A stretch of 64,000 bases of DNA from Symsagittifera roscoffensis (Eukaryota > Xenacoelomorpha > Acoela > Convolutidae). Positions 33,801 to 41,168 of the stretch are shown piece by piece. The stretch spans positions 22,287,029 to 22,351,028 of the forward strand of contig NC_087068.1 in assembly GCF_963678635.1 (NCBI RefSeq). Direction: 5' to 3'. Within the stretch, counting starts at the first letter, position 1, and each line of letters begins with the position of its first letter. The translations under genes were made by a program, and so were the position numbers. The notes below the pieces were generated by a model. That model was not told where the DNA came from. It saw nothing but the letters and a program-made list of their open reading frames with translations, and ran no database searches.

Positions 33801-34005
33801 AAGTAGCGCTTTGAGAAAGTTCAACTTGAATAAAAGTGAGGCACTTTTTGACATAGAGTTTTATCTCAAAAGGGCAGAGGAACTATCAAAAATAAATCAT
33901 AGCAACTTGAAGCTTATGGAGTCATGCATGAAATCCTATGGAATCAAAAGTGGGCCAATGCTACATCCGAAGTCTGTTATGACAATCATACCTGCAGAAG
34001 ATTGA
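737..34005 (+). CDS. CYFIP: CYFIP/Sra-1 homolog, 5'-partial gene (cytoplasmic FMR1-interacting protein, WAVE complex subunit)
   Basis: CYFIP/Sra-1 binds active Rac1 and, with Nap1, holds the WAVE complex that activates Arp2/3 actin branching; it acts in the cytoplasm at the leading edge. Exons, all phase-compatible: 737-879, 4857-4971, 5232-5416, 5733-5890, 6164-6313 (the last four also at 9312-10769), 14134-14260, 15125-15313, 16862-17111, 24013-24153, 24371-24535, 26341-26552, 26833-27066, 28276-28856, 29301-29541, 30238-30329, 32907-32993, 33415-34005 (TGA). Collinear matches to human CYFIP include TCLVTMGKMIGSF, YAWKLCHG, TRYNYNGEEK, TQLYMMRS, SMPWILAEHLLES, ELYNDSAEAVLKFF, EVGNAMIFL, FHWLWSA and GCALVSLLGQNNRF. 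The first visible exon starts in phase, so the N-terminal ~150 residues lie upstream of the window. Overall identity is low for a family that is usually very conserved. Confidence 0.93.
1180..1905 (-). repeat. repeat family A copy (left arm of inverted pair)
   Basis: Reverse-oriented copy of a dispersed element with the segments CAAGACTGCTCGTATCAGGG, ATTGCGCAATATATATCGCG and GGTGAAATATCTTTTCAAAT. Its inverted partner is at about 2820-3440: both also share an outer segment (AGTTTGTTGGATAAAA / TTTTATCCAACAAACT). It occupies the first visible CYFIP intron. Confidence 0.75.
2820..3440 (+). repeat. repeat family A copy (right arm of inverted pair)
   Basis: Forward copy: GTGCCATTTTGGCCAATTAG, TGCGCGATATACTTCGCGC, GCTTATTTGCCGTAATTGG and the end GATACGAGCAGTCTTG-like at about 3200-3227. 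It is duplicated at about 7270-7890 within unit 2. Confidence 0.8.
3480..4150 (-). pseudogene. LINE reverse-transcriptase 3' fragment, degenerate (copy 1)
   Basis: On the minus strand, three interleaved frames carry pieces of the C-terminal part of a LINE ORF2: NCNFLGTLFDTESDIRRK, then EFWTLTKKLTG and IIQRRFRRKIIGIFYPN (compare the usual YLGS..DTE..I and WTLTK...QRR.LRKILGI patterns), then a RRRQAWFEHVVSV segment (RLRWFGHV type). Stops and frame changes show it is dead. It is a fragment inside a CYFIP intron; no 5' end, endonuclease or RT core was seen. Confidence 0.6.
4857..6313 (+). CDS. CYFIP: CYFIP exons 2-5 of the window, duplicated block copy 1
   Basis: Exons 4857-4971 (115 nt), 5232-5416 (185), 5733-5890 (158) and 6164-6313 (150). 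They encode a helical part of the Sra-1 N-terminal half (motifs LPSEKEDYLKIISCCLKF, VPIDENQLLED, FEREHGAVVCRVMELV). The phases are 0 in, then 1, 0 and 2, and 2 out (ends in TG of a Trp codon finished by exon 14134). The four exons sum to 608 nt, which is not a multiple of three. Every splice site is canonical. An almost identical set lies 4455-4456 nt downstream, so a transcript should use one set only. Confidence 0.85.
7270..7895 (+). repeat. repeat family A copy in duplication unit 2
   Basis: Same element as 2820-3440, offset about 4450. Core words TGCGCGATATACTTCGCGC and GGCAGTCTGGACAATTAGTG are unchanged. Confidence 0.8.
7935..8605 (-). pseudogene. LINE reverse-transcriptase 3' fragment, degenerate (copy 2)
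   Basis: Copy of the fragment at 3480-4150, carried along by the 4.45-kb duplication (offset 4455). It differs at only a few positions, for example NNSKLENS for NNSKSENS. It has the same frame breaks, so it was already degenerate before duplication. Confidence 0.6.
9312..10769 (+). CDS. CYFIP: CYFIP exons 2-5, duplicated block copy 2
   Basis: Exons 9312-9426, 9688-9872, 10189-10346 and 10620-10769 have the same lengths and phases as copy 1, and all splice sites are intact. Amino-acid differences seen are Leu to Phe (GKLVL to GKFVL), Ala to Gly (RAYNLMM to RGYNLMM) and Ser to Thr (LDSV to LDTV), plus silent changes. This set joins equally well to exon 14134. It cannot follow copy 1 in the same mRNA: copy 1 ends in TG and this set begins with A, giving TGA. 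Which copy is used, or whether one is an assembly duplicate, cannot be told from sequence alone. Confidence 0.8.
11030..13065 (-). repeat. tandem array of four diverged family A units
   Basis: Four reverse-oriented units of about 500 bp follow head to tail, starting near 11030, 11540, 12060 and 12540. Each has a GACTGCTTG...-like or equivalent start, a CTATGAAGCAGT/CTATGGGGCAGT segment, a CATA(C)AAAGTACAAAGTGA segment, a TCTCCGCTTACGCGTTAA-like core and a GTCGAAACTTGTCTGAAGAA-like end. The units are clearly diverged from each other. They fill the intron before CYFIP exon 14134. Confidence 0.75.
13050..13640 (+). repeat. possible solo-LTR-like segment
   Basis: Non-coding stretch not matching the other local repeats. 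It has a TATATAAATAG box (about 13476), then AATAAA-type signals (about 13590 and 13610), a GC-richer centre (GCACGTTGCCGCCCTTACTG) and a perfect 28-bp palindrome at 13222-13249. This order resembles an LTR promoter plus polyA signal. No clear TG...CA ends or target duplication were found, so this is tentative. Confidence 0.25.
14134..17111 (+). CDS. CYFIP: CYFIP exons 6-8 of the window
   Basis: Exons 14134-14260 (ending DITGYSK, phase 0), 15125-15313 (VTRYNYNGEEK ... LVEKIP, phase 0) and 16862-17111 (EKHRMTTRMYLDTLVKIAKK ... TQLYMMRS, phase 1). The human counterpart is the YSWKLVHP to TQLYMVRT stretch. In the third exon the loop between the helix and TQLYM is replaced by a Gly/Ser/Pro/Lys-rich low-complexity stretch (about 45 residues from NPSNLGPGNSPGT to PSPTGSTGPG), unlike the ordered conserved loop of vertebrate CYFIP. 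It is probably disordered. Confidence 0.88.
14560..14720 (+). repeat. repeat family B fragment
   Basis: Short copy of a dispersed element marked by GGCGCGGATCCAGAACTTTC and a TTTTCAAACCCCTCCCCCC-type stretch, in the intron after CYFIP exon 14260. Longer relatives are at 25640, 40560 and 45655. Confidence 0.5.
15340..15576. mobile_element. 237-bp palindromic MITE
   Basis: The two ~105-bp arms are inverted copies: the left starts CAGTTACTAATCTACCT and contains GGTTTTTATCGCATAAACTA and ATCTTTTGATATTC; the right ends AGGTAGCTAAGTAACTG and contains GAATATCAAAAGAT and TAGTTTATGCGATAAAAACC. The spacer is ~30 bp. No ORF. It starts only 26 bp after the donor of CYFIP exon 15125-15313. No clear target duplication was recognised. 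Confidence 0.85.
16375..16585. mobile_element. small inverted-repeat element (ACCAGCCGAA motif)
   Basis: Left end has iterated TATAAACC(A/G)GCCGAA words (16390-16435); the right end has the inverse, TTTATACTTCGGCTGGTTTTT. About 100 bp of AT-rich sequence lies between. It looks like a MITE with iterated termini, in a CYFIP intron. Confidence 0.5.
16691..16714 (+). repeat. 18-bp homopolymer G tract
   Basis: Uninterrupted G run at 16694-16711, flanked by GGA and AGGAG, about 150 bp before the acceptor of CYFIP exon 16862. It could form a G-quadruplex in the coding strand and in nascent RNA. Its length may be inaccurate in the assembly. Confidence 0.9.
18282..18352 (+). ncRNA. tRNA-like segment inside the MULE
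   Basis: Has an A-box-like TATAGTGGTTAAAGC, a loop CTCAAAA that would place anticodon CAA (Leu), and a B-box-like GGATCGAATCCC, with tRNA-like spacing. The acceptor strands GGCCTCA and TGGCGGC do not pair, and the arms have mismatches, so it is not a working tRNA gene. A diverged copy lies in reverse at 54269-54315 in the second MULE. Confidence 0.45.
18516..18944 (-). CDS. FLYWCH zinc-finger ORF of the MULE (transposase N-terminal remnant)
   Basis: An ORF of 142 codons. About residues 13-77 fit the FLYWCH/WRKY-like zinc finger found at the N terminus of Mutator transposases and in some host proteins: F.F.LSSKDK, GHEYYLKRKN, TNWNCSKYQTHKC and the closing QHNHD give the W, C, C, H, H pattern. 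FLYWCH fingers bind DNA, here presumably the element's ends. The tail after IKELSDN is not recognised and no catalytic DDE domain follows. The start is uncertain; it is probably a deletion remnant of a longer transposase gene. Confidence 0.65.
   Translation of the reverse strand: MLYHSIRSDIMFEASFHFTLSSKDKQMLVVSGHEYYLKRKNKTTNWNCSKYQTHKCRATAITDGKNFIETRGQHNHDISTGKPDARIVLKNIKELSDNNTPTVAVATAIQPFTDNIAIFNLYCQAIKFFPSLIIFLDFSKLN
19790..22125 (+). pseudogene. degenerate Ty3/gypsy-like retrotransposon remnant
   Basis: Near-identical ~32-bp words (CCATCGTTCCTTAGTTGTCT) at 19831 and 22101 flank the region as direct repeats. Between them, broken frames on the plus strand hold short reverse-transcriptase-like pieces, clearest at about 21965 (LDLKYAYSQIPLQ, the DLK.AY.QI catalytic-region motif). 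A weaker one is at about 21640-21830 (LKNGHIVK ... SPIALI ... ELIHNVAL). An internal ~161-bp direct repeat (words CATGCCGCTTGAGTTAACTA at about 21290 and 21450) adds to the damage. No intact gag, protease or integrase is seen. Confidence 0.55.
22126..24012. other. CYFIP intron remainder, no gene recognised
   Basis: AT-rich intron sequence. It holds a family B-like piece at about 22500-22600 (GCTCGCTCCCCATCAATTTA, GGCGTCAAAGGTGCC) and a perfect hairpin at 23533-23558 (GGCTGAAACTA, TAAA loop, TAGTTTCAGCC). The short open frames show no family resemblance. Confidence 0.6.
24013..27066 (+). CDS. CYFIP: CYFIP exons 9-12 of the window
   Basis: Exons 24013-24153, 24371-24535, 26341-26552 and 26833-27066, all joined in phase 1. 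Together they encode LEWLCSSDQIKLHKRAK, ILWFRESYLTMEI, ESMPWILAEHLLES, ELYNDSAEAVLKFFRKQ and LGQTINLRERMVSKLAS, in the same order and spacing as human CYFIP (LWFREFFLEL, SMPWILTDHILE, LYNDSAHYALTRFNKQ, LGRSIDLNRLIT). The intron before 24013 is ~6.9 kb and carries a gypsy-like remnant, a family A copy and a MULE. Confidence 0.92.
25250..25630 (+). repeat. repeat family C copy 1
   Basis: Starts with a TTTTGTATTCGGGTTTCTG segment and ends with ACATTCTGAGCTAGTAACAC then TGGCTATCCTTGTC. The same two ends recur at 27290-27900, in the foldback at 56345-57480 and, in reverse, at 61085-62590. Confidence 0.6.
25640..25985 (-). repeat. repeat family B copy
   Basis: Contains GATTTTCCGAGCTC, GGCGCGCGCTTCCCTGTCAA and ATTTTGGCGCCAAAAGCGCC. 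These words recur, same or inverted, at 45655-46065 and 40560-41130. It is in the intron before CYFIP exon 26341. Confidence 0.65.
26582..26605 (+). repeat. C14-A10 homopolymer junction
   Basis: Fourteen C followed directly by ten A, only 29 bp after the donor of CYFIP exon 26341-26552. The lengths may vary or be mis-sequenced. Confidence 0.9.
27290..27900 (+). repeat. repeat family C copy 2
   Basis: Left end GGGGAGGAACTTTGTATTCG, right end GTCGGAACATTCTGTGCTAC then CCGGCTATCCTCG. Between them are only AT-rich non-coding sequence and poly-T/poly-A runs. It lies in the intron before CYFIP exon 28276. Confidence 0.7.
28276..28856 (+). CDS. CYFIP: CYFIP long exon with the D-site region and a GC donor
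   Basis: The acceptor follows TTCTAG; the frame is open for 581 nt. It covers the region equivalent to human NYDFLPNYCYN through the YGSPG Rac1 D-site. Here the corresponding stretch reads KGMFGSQPVPSVL, with Phe instead of the key Tyr and a broken GSPG turn. The next exon (29301) needs phase 0, and the only phase-0 junction is GCTCAG|GCATGT, so this intron appears to be GC-AG. The GT two bases later would shift the frame. Confidence 0.85.
29301..34005 (+). CDS. CYFIP: CYFIP 3' exons to the stop codon
   Basis: Exons 29301-29541, 30238-30329, 32907-32993 and the terminal 33415-34005. Recognisable motifs are LTEVGNAMIFLFHLEK (human LREVGNAVLFCLLIEQ), SKLGRNPSPETMRKI (human ERLGTPQQIAIAR), QFHWLWSAIVFAM and FSGCALVSLLGQNNRF. 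The protein ends MTIIPAED before TGA at 34003-34005; the human C-terminal CFQPPIHQSLA tail is not present in recognisable form. The intron 33415 acceptor is AATTTAG. Confidence 0.9.
30890..31030. mobile_element. short imperfect inverted repeat, MITE-like
   Basis: TCTGATTGGCTGAAAATAG on the left faces AAAATAGTTTTAACCAATCAG on the right, with weakly complementary outer parts. It is intronic and has no ORF. Confidence 0.4.
31960..32485 (-). repeat. dispersed repeat with tRNA-like head (family D)
   Basis: The plus-strand segment GAGCTTCGCACCACTCGCGATAC is shared with 50155-50480 and 63405-63540. At 32410-32475 the minus strand has a B-box-like GGGTTTGAGTCCC and an upstream A-box-like stretch, suggesting a tRNA-derived SINE read from the minus strand. 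The acceptor strands do not pair well. Confidence 0.4.
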
Positions 34006-34271
34006 AGAAACTCATTTAAAAGATCAACCGATTGAAATTAAGCCAAATTGTTTGCCAATGTCGGCGACCTTGAGCAACTCAATCTGTCAAACAATGGAAT
34101 TACCTACAATCTGGTTTTAATTATCTGATAAAAGAGTTAATAATCCGACAAAATTAGCTCTCAAAAGCAATCTAAGAGTTTCGAAGAAATCTAGTATATG
34201 CATATTTTTATTTCCAGGCTACCTTGAGACATAAAAACTACCTGATGCCTGCAACTTTAATTTGAAATAGA

Positions 34272-36319
34272 CTTTCTCGTTCAAATTAACTGCTCTGTAA
34301 TTTTTTTGTTGGTTAAATGACCTAAAAATTATGAGAGCTAAAAATGCGCAATTGGCTATTTGAAACAAATTTCTTGCAGATCTTGAACTTTAAAAAATGT
34401 GAAAAAATCAATTAATTGGAAAACATGGTCGATTTTAAAAATTTGATCTCAAAGTCGTCGATACTGCCAGCAATTTGACATTGAGCAGAAAAAACTTTAA
34501 ATCAATTTGACAGATTTAAAATTGATATCGTGAGTACCGAAAAGTAATGAAAGGTAATCAAACAAAATACTTGTAAATTTTATCCAATAATTTCCTGATT
34601 AATAATGAAAATGTACAGTTTAGTTCTGATATTTAAAGTTGATATCGTGAGTACCAAAAAGTAATGAAAATTATTCAAACAAAAAACTTGTAAACTCAAT
34701 CCAAATAATTTCCTAATTAATAATGAAAATGTACAGTTTAGTTCTGATATTCAAATTTTCGAAAGTTTTCTCATTTAAACATTTAGATTTTATTGCAAGC
34801 ACAGCCTAATTATTAAAATTGAAGCAAGCTCCAACAGGGGTTAAAAAATTTTAAAAAATTTCGCGTTTTATGTAGTTTTCAGGAAAAGGAGAGCTCTGGT
34901 TATCCAAAGTTTGAAAATTATAGTAATATTTAATACTTCGAAAATAATGTTTTGAAGCCCAAACAACACTTTTTTTAGCTTTTGAAATTTGATAGTCTGA
35001 AAAAATAGCAAACAAGCTGCCTTTTTTGATCAGGCTTTCTTCCTAAAAATGTGTTTGCTTTGCAATTGTGATGATGCCACAAGGTTTTAAAATTAAATCA
35101 GGGGAGAGAATCAAATGTTCTCGAAACAAGAAGCGCAGCATATGGAAACATTTAGGTCAAAAACTGTCAGGACAAAAGTAAATTATTGTTTTAAGAAAAT
35201 TATGTCTTCGTACCTGAGTTATTGACCGGCTTTCGAAGAAAGTGACGAAATGTTTATGCTTAGAGGTGGTCATTTTTTTTCAGTCAAAATTCGGACTTTC
35301 TCGAACAAATTAACTGCTCTGTAATTTTTTTGTTGGTTAAATGACCTAAAAATTATGAGAGCTAAAAATGCGCAATTGGCTATTTGAAACAAATTTCTTG
35401 CAGATCTTGAACTTTAAAAAATGTGAAAAAATCAATTAATTGGAAAACATGGTCGATTTTAAAAATTTGATCTCAAAGTCGTCGATACTGCCAGCAATTT
35501 GACATTGAGCAGAAAAAACTTTAAATCAATTTGACAGATTTAAAATTGATATCGTGAGTACCGAAAAGTAATGAAAGGTAATCAAACAAAATACTTGTAA
35601 ATTTTATCCAATAATTTCCTGATTAATAATGAAAATGTACAGTTTAGTTCTGATATTTAAAGTTGATATCGTGAGTACCAAAAAGTAATGAAAATTATTC
35701 AAACAAAAAACTTGTAAACTCAATCCAAATAATTTCCTAATTAATAATGAAAATGTACAGTTTAGTTCTGATATTCAAATTTTCGAAAGTTTTCTCATTT
35801 AAACATTTAGATTTTATTGCAAGCACAGCCTAATTATTAAAATTGAAGCAAGCTCCAACAGGGGTTAAAAAATTTTAAAAAATTTCGCGTTTTATGTAGT
35901 TTTCAGGAAAAGGAGAGCTCTGGTTATCCAAAGTTTGAAAATTATAGTAATATTTAATACTTCGAAAATAATGTTTTGAAGCCCAAACAACACTTTTTTT
36001 AGCTTTTGAAATTTGATAGTCTGGAAAAATAGCAAACAAGCTGCCTTTTTTGATCAGGCTTTCTTCCTAAAAATGTGTTTGCTTTGCAATTGTGATGATG
36101 CCACAAGGTTTTAAAATTAAATCAGGGGAGAGAATCAAATGTTCTCGAAACAAGAAGCGCAGCATATGGAAACATTTAGGTCAAAAACTGTCAGGACAAA
36201 AGTAAATTATTGTTTTAAGAATATTATGTCTTCGTACCTGAGTTATTGACCGGCTTTCGAAGAAAGTGACGAAATGTTTATGCTTAGAGGTGGTCATTTT
36301 TTTTCAGTCAAAATTCGAT
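34272..36319 (+). repeat. 1024-bp tandem duplication, two near-identical units
   Basis: Units are about 34272-35295 and 35296-36319; the word TGCTCTGTAATTTTTTTGTT is at 34291 and 35315. Only a few single-base differences were noticed (for example TCTGAAAAAATAGC against TCTGGAAAAATAGC). Each unit contains an older internal duplication of about 117 bp (GATATCGTGAGTACC at 34524 and 34641). It begins ~270 bp after the CYFIP stop codon. No ORF is supported in it. Confidence 0.92.
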
Positions 36320-36739
36320 ATTCTAGCTAGGTTTTTATGGAAGTTTTTATACCATCTTAAGAATATAGTTTTCAAGAGCTCATATATAAGGAAATTTTTA
36401 AAGTAATTTTCTTCAAAAATTATTATGAAGGTTTGAAAATTGTTCATTTGGAAATTTGGAATAACTAACTCGTGATTATTGCGTTTTTTCATTCTTTTCA
36501 TTTTTTGGTTATTTTATCAAACGTTTTGAAGCAAAAACTTTTTTTTATCAGCTTTAAGGGGCAGTCGTAACAACAAGGGTGTTTCCTTTAAATTCGAGCA
36601 GTCTGGTTTACATTTTCGGAACGTTTCTGCTAATAAAATTTTAGGATATCAATTGCGATAGAAAAACCAAGTCATTTTTAAAACTGTAACTTTGATATAG
36701 TGTATTTCTTTTTGTGTATTTCTCAAAAATTCATATAGA

Positions 36740-37217
36740 ACATAGGGTTTTACTAATTTTACGGAATTTTTGTTTCTTCAGACAAATTTCGACTTTTTAA
36801 CTAGCCTGACGGAACGTTTATATATCATTCAAAAAGTATTGTTGACCTGAGCTTAATTCCTTAATTCTTAAAAGATATTTCACTTGCAATCAATTTTTGG
36901 AAAGTCATGAAGGTTTAAAGAGTGCCATTTTGGCCAATTTGGGACAATGAACGCGTGATTTATTTCGCGCTAATAACGCGTAAGCGAAGATTTAATCCGT
37001 CGTCGAAATCGTTCCAAATTGGTTGAAGGAAGTTTATTTGCCCTAGTTGATGTTACCAGAAGCAAAATCTATTAGTTTGTACTTAACATGGCGTGTGGGC
37101 GGATAATTTTCTCAATAAAAATCTCAAATTTAAAAATGTTAAAATGTTAGTACTGCTTCATAGACTTTAGAAGCTAGTCGGGACACTCAGGGCTTCGCCC
37201 TGATACGAGCAGTCTTG
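36740..37217 (+). repeat. repeat family A copy
   Basis: Forward copy from TTCTTCAGACAAATTTCGAC to GGGCTTCGCCCTGATACGAG / CAGTCTTG at 37217, with the core GTGATTTATTTCGCGCTAAT. A fainter partial copy follows at about 37490-37760. Confidence 0.8.
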
Positions 37218-38017
37218 TTCTATTTTCCAAATAATCGAGCAGCTTGGGATGAGACTTGTTTGTAGGCATCCGGCTAAACCCTGAAAAATTCGACTGCCTC
37301 TTAATTACAAAAAATGGGTCATCTTTTATATTTCTTTTATGAGTCATCTTTTTAAACAATGTTGAAAAGTTTTTTTTATTTTGGATAATTTTTTCTGCAA
37401 TCATTCCCTCACTCGCTCTGTTAATTACAAAGTTAAATAATTAGCGTCTAACAACGTAAGCAGCACCAAAAATTTGCCTCAAATCAAATTATGACAGTTT
37501 TTGAGCCGGATTAAGTCGAATCTCACGGATTATGAGAAGTTTTTCGCGCGATAATTGCCCAAAATTAGCCAAACTGGTAAGTTTCAAACCGCCAAAACTT
37601 TACAAAAAATTATCTCAGGTAAACTATCATTTTTTTTAAAGTTTCAGCTCAAGGAGTCAAAACATTTCAGATGGGATAAAAAAGGCTATTCAAAAGTCGT
37701 CAAAACTTGCCAAAATATTTATAAATTTATTTTTTTTAGACCTTTTTCTTGAATCACTCATAAATTTAGTTGATATTCTTGTAGCTTAACTTTCCGCTGG
37801 ACAAGTTTCACTCACTATTAGGTTGATTAAACGCAAAAATCTGCATGCTATGGGCTGAGTAAATAGGCTGATTTAAGTCAAGAAAGCAAAAAATCTGAGG
37901 CAAGATTTCAATTTAGGATAAGTTAGAACAAAGTGCGGTATACAAAAAATAGGAAATACAAAATAAAACATTCATAGTTTTCATTGGCGACTGGTCTTCA
38001 CCCGAAGTTCCTGGATA
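37218..38017. other. intergenic stretch between CYFIP and the myosin light chain gene
   Basis: AT-rich, with a weak family A piece (37490-37760: TTTTTCGCGCGATAATTGCC) and no coding signal. The two neighbouring genes converge here (CYFIP +, light chain -). Confidence 0.6.
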
Positions 38018-39323
38018 CTAGCAGTAGTTTCCTAAAACAACAATAAGTTTTGCCTTGAAGTCCATAAAACTTTATTTAGACTACTGAGACTACAGAGTAC
38101 TTTATATTCCATGAAAGTATATTTAGACTGTAGTACTTTGTATTAATCTGTTCTTACCCTCTAGTACTTTGGTGATGACGTCTTCGTACTTGACCATGCC
38201 CTTGTCGTCCTCCATACCCTTGAGGGCCAACATGACACTCTCCTCGTCACACTTCTCCCCCAACTTCATCAACACCTGCTTGATCATCACCATCTCCACC
38301 AGTCCAGTGTTCATGTTGTCCATCACACACTACAACAATCATCCAATTCAAAATTGAAACACATTTATAAAAATATAAGCAACTATGAACAATAAAGTTA
38401 TAAAACTAAAGAGATTTAATGATCTTAAATTTTTTTTATATCAGGAAACAAAATAAAGTCATAGCATTTTTCACGAATTATAGTTGACTGTTCATTTTGG
38501 CTTTCCTGCTAAACCAATTTTCATCAGTACCCCTGGTAAACTTTATTTCACAAGAAACAAATTTTGTACCAAGTCAAAACCTCTGAACTTCGTCGGTTGA
38601 AAACAAAAAAAAGTTACAGTTTCCCGTGAATATATCTTCCCGTGAATGTATCTTCCCGTGAAATTCTCGGTTGAAGCACGTTTTGCTCTCACCTTAAATC
38701 CTTCGATGAAGTCTGCTTTCTTGATTGGGTTTACGATCTTCTGTAGGTCCAGCATCATTGGCACAAACTCATCAAACTTAACAGTTTTGTTAGGGTCTTC
38801 TTTGGCGCCTGAAAAACACTGTTCAATGACTATCTTTTATGACACTTAAGCGATAAATCGTTTATTAATTTTATTATCAACTATTTTTTTTTTGATAATA
38901 TTATGGTCAATCTTAAATTTTTTTGACCAGCATGATTATTAAATTACCGAGAAAACCTCAAGTGTAAATCTCCGAGTGAACCGATGATTAAAAATTTAAA
39001 TAAATTGTCACAACCTGTGTAACTTGTGACTTTACAAGACCGTATGAAGAAAAATATGTTTGAAATAGCTTAAATAGTCAGCCTGACAATTTTTTTTGCA
39101 ACGTTTGGACATTGTGAACTCAAATCAAATTTCGATAGGAAGATAGCATTGATTAAAATTGGCAACCTGTGATTTTGTTGGCATCGGCGATGGTGCAGTC
39201 TGTGCCCATGGCACGTGCCAGATCTCCAATCTCACTGGCCTTCAGCACCCCCTTGCCCTCCTTGTCAAACAGGGCAAATGCATCCCGCAACTCGTTCAAC
39301 TTATCCTCCGGCAACTTGTCCAT
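38018..39323 (-). CDS. MYL6: essential myosin light chain (EF-hand, MYL6/Mlc-c type)
   Basis: The essential light chain wraps the first IQ motif of a myosin II heavy-chain neck in muscle or the cell cortex. Exons (minus strand): 39323-39167 (ATG), 38808-38693, 38329-38158, and probably a tiny last exon 38031-38018. Phases 1, 0, 1 agree. The total is 152 residues, matching the usual ~151. Motifs: EF-hand I region LRDAFALFDKEGKG; FDEFVPMM; DFIEGFK (DFIEGLR in the family); MKLGEKCDEESV (TLGEKLTDEEV); GMEDDKGMVKYEDVI (NMEDQQGNINYEEFV). The Ca2+ loops are degenerate: loop I has Lys at position 5, and the third has Met at positions 3 and 12, as expected for essential light chains that do not bind calcium. 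The last exon is inferred from phase and acceptor only. Confidence 0.9.
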
Positions 39324-40560
39324 TGTTTTCTGTTATAATTAGTTGTCAATGATTAGAGGACAAAATTAAATTTTGTAGTTTTTTTCGGCTTTAAGAAAAA
39401 AATCTGAACGGTGAGGATAGGTTTTTTGTTTGAAAAAGTTTTTGAGATGGATTGTCATTTTTATTCCATGATTTTATTCATTGACAATTTGCCTGAACAA
39501 TCTGACCGTTTCAAAAGTCTTGAATCCGGTTAAAAAACCCTTCCCTCCCTCTCCCCGGTTAAAAAAGCAAAGAGTACTGATGGCTAATGCGATGGTTTAA
39601 CATTTTCAAATATTGGACCTCCTTATGAACTCCCAACCCGCTATTGTAGAAAATAAATTATTTAGTTTAGTTGAACATTTCAACTACAAATGTTCCTTAT
39701 GTGTTGAACTCTAACCAAATCTTTACTAACGAGAACTCACCAAATCTGGTCTCAGAAAAGGGGAAAAACGGACGAGGTAAAAGCGAATCAAAAACACACC
39801 CAAATGAGAGTCAGCAGGAACAGAAACTGACAAACTAGGAACAACCTTCAAATATGTCTTTAACAAATCCAAGTTATAAATTATAAGCCCACCTGATTGC
39901 CTGAGTTTTTACATTTAAGCTATGACAATTTAGTTATTACAAGTTACTTAAATTCGAATCTCAACTGACCTGGTCAACTTTTCCTACTTCTCCACTCGCA
40001 ATATATTACTTCAAACATTCGCCTTATCTCTTCAATTTATATTACTGGCTTTCATTCTTAAAATTGTCAGCGGGGGTTCACTGGTCTCAAAATAAATTGG
40101 CATTTCTTTGAAATTTGGATTTATTGTTTGAACCAATACTGAAACGTTCTGCTTGAGTAATATTTCAAAACAAGAAGCACCTGTGGCGGTCAACTGTCAG
40201 GGGTCCCCAGGTTCGATCCCCCCTAAGCCCCATGTGTCAGATTGCTATCAGCTGTTGTTGTTATTAACAAAGCCTGTCCACAAAGAATTATTGCAGTTTG
40301 CGTTATGCAACTTTTCTGGTTTCAGTTTCAAAATATGAAAATAGTTCAAATGAAGCGCCAGCTTCAACGCAAGTTACCTGATAAAATTTTCGAACCATAA
40401 TAGTAACAGTAACAATATAAGTATGATATGATACTTGAGTCCCTAAGAAAGCGAAAAAACGAAAGATAGATCAGGCGATTCTGGTGAAATCTTCAGCAAA
40501 CATTTTTACAATATTCTTAGACAATTGGCCTTAAGTTTAGACAAAATAGCAGTTGCAGAC
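39324..40560. other. upstream region of the myosin light chain gene
   Basis: No exon recognised. It would contain the promoter (reading leftward), but no convincing core motif was singled out. At about 40180-40225 a GGTTCGATCCCCCC word resembles a tRNA B box, perhaps a SINE fragment, without a convincing A box. Confidence 0.5.
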
Positions 40561-41130
40561 AAGGCGAATTTAGGATTGTCACGATGGGCGGATTTAAACG
40601 TTTCGCAAATTTTTTTCTAGACTTTTCCATATAAATTCAGATTTCTTCTTGAGCAATGAAGACCAGCGCCAGATCTAGGTTTTTCACAAAGGACAGATCT
40701 AAAAATTAAGCAAAATTGTTCTGGACTTTTCTAAATGAACTCAGATCTCTTTTCAAGAAATTAGGACCAGGGGTGGACCTAGAATTTTCACGAAGAGTGG
40801 ATCTAAAATTTTTTTAGGCTTTTCCAAATGAAATCAGGTCTTTTCTTGAACACTTAAGACCAGCAACGGATCTAGGATTTTCCTGAAGGGGGATGACTCT
40901 TTTCTTCTCGAAAATTTTGATGGTCTTCTTTCAAAGTCGACCGATTTGATTTTCCGATCTCTCTTTTAAAACTATAAGACCAGAGTAATAAAGACCCTAT
41001 TTTGACAAAATCTTTGAAAAAACCGGCCCAAAAAGTTGTGTTTTTGGCAGTTTTTGGAAGGCATCAAACAATTTAGGCGCACGCGTCCCCTCAAAGTTAG
41101 TATATATAGCAGGGGCGGATCTGGGGTTTT
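40560..41130 (-). repeat. repeat family B copy with ~105-bp internal tandem units
   Basis: Four imperfect units start with CGAATTTAGGATTGTCACG, CAGATCTAGGTTTTTCAC, GGACCTAGAATTTTCACG and GGATCTAGGATTTTCCTG at about 40564, 40670, 40765 and 40868. The body then follows (GATTTTCCGATCTC, ACGCGTCCCCTCAAAGTTAG) and a terminal GCAGGGGCGGATCTGGGG at about 41110. Confidence 0.65.
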
Positions 41131-41168
41131 CACTTCAATGTGAAAGTATATTATGTATTTCAATATGA

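Noticed and set aside
33550-34005. Independent 151-codon gene
   Set aside because: It is the 3' part of the terminal CYFIP exon, which is open back to the acceptor at 33414.
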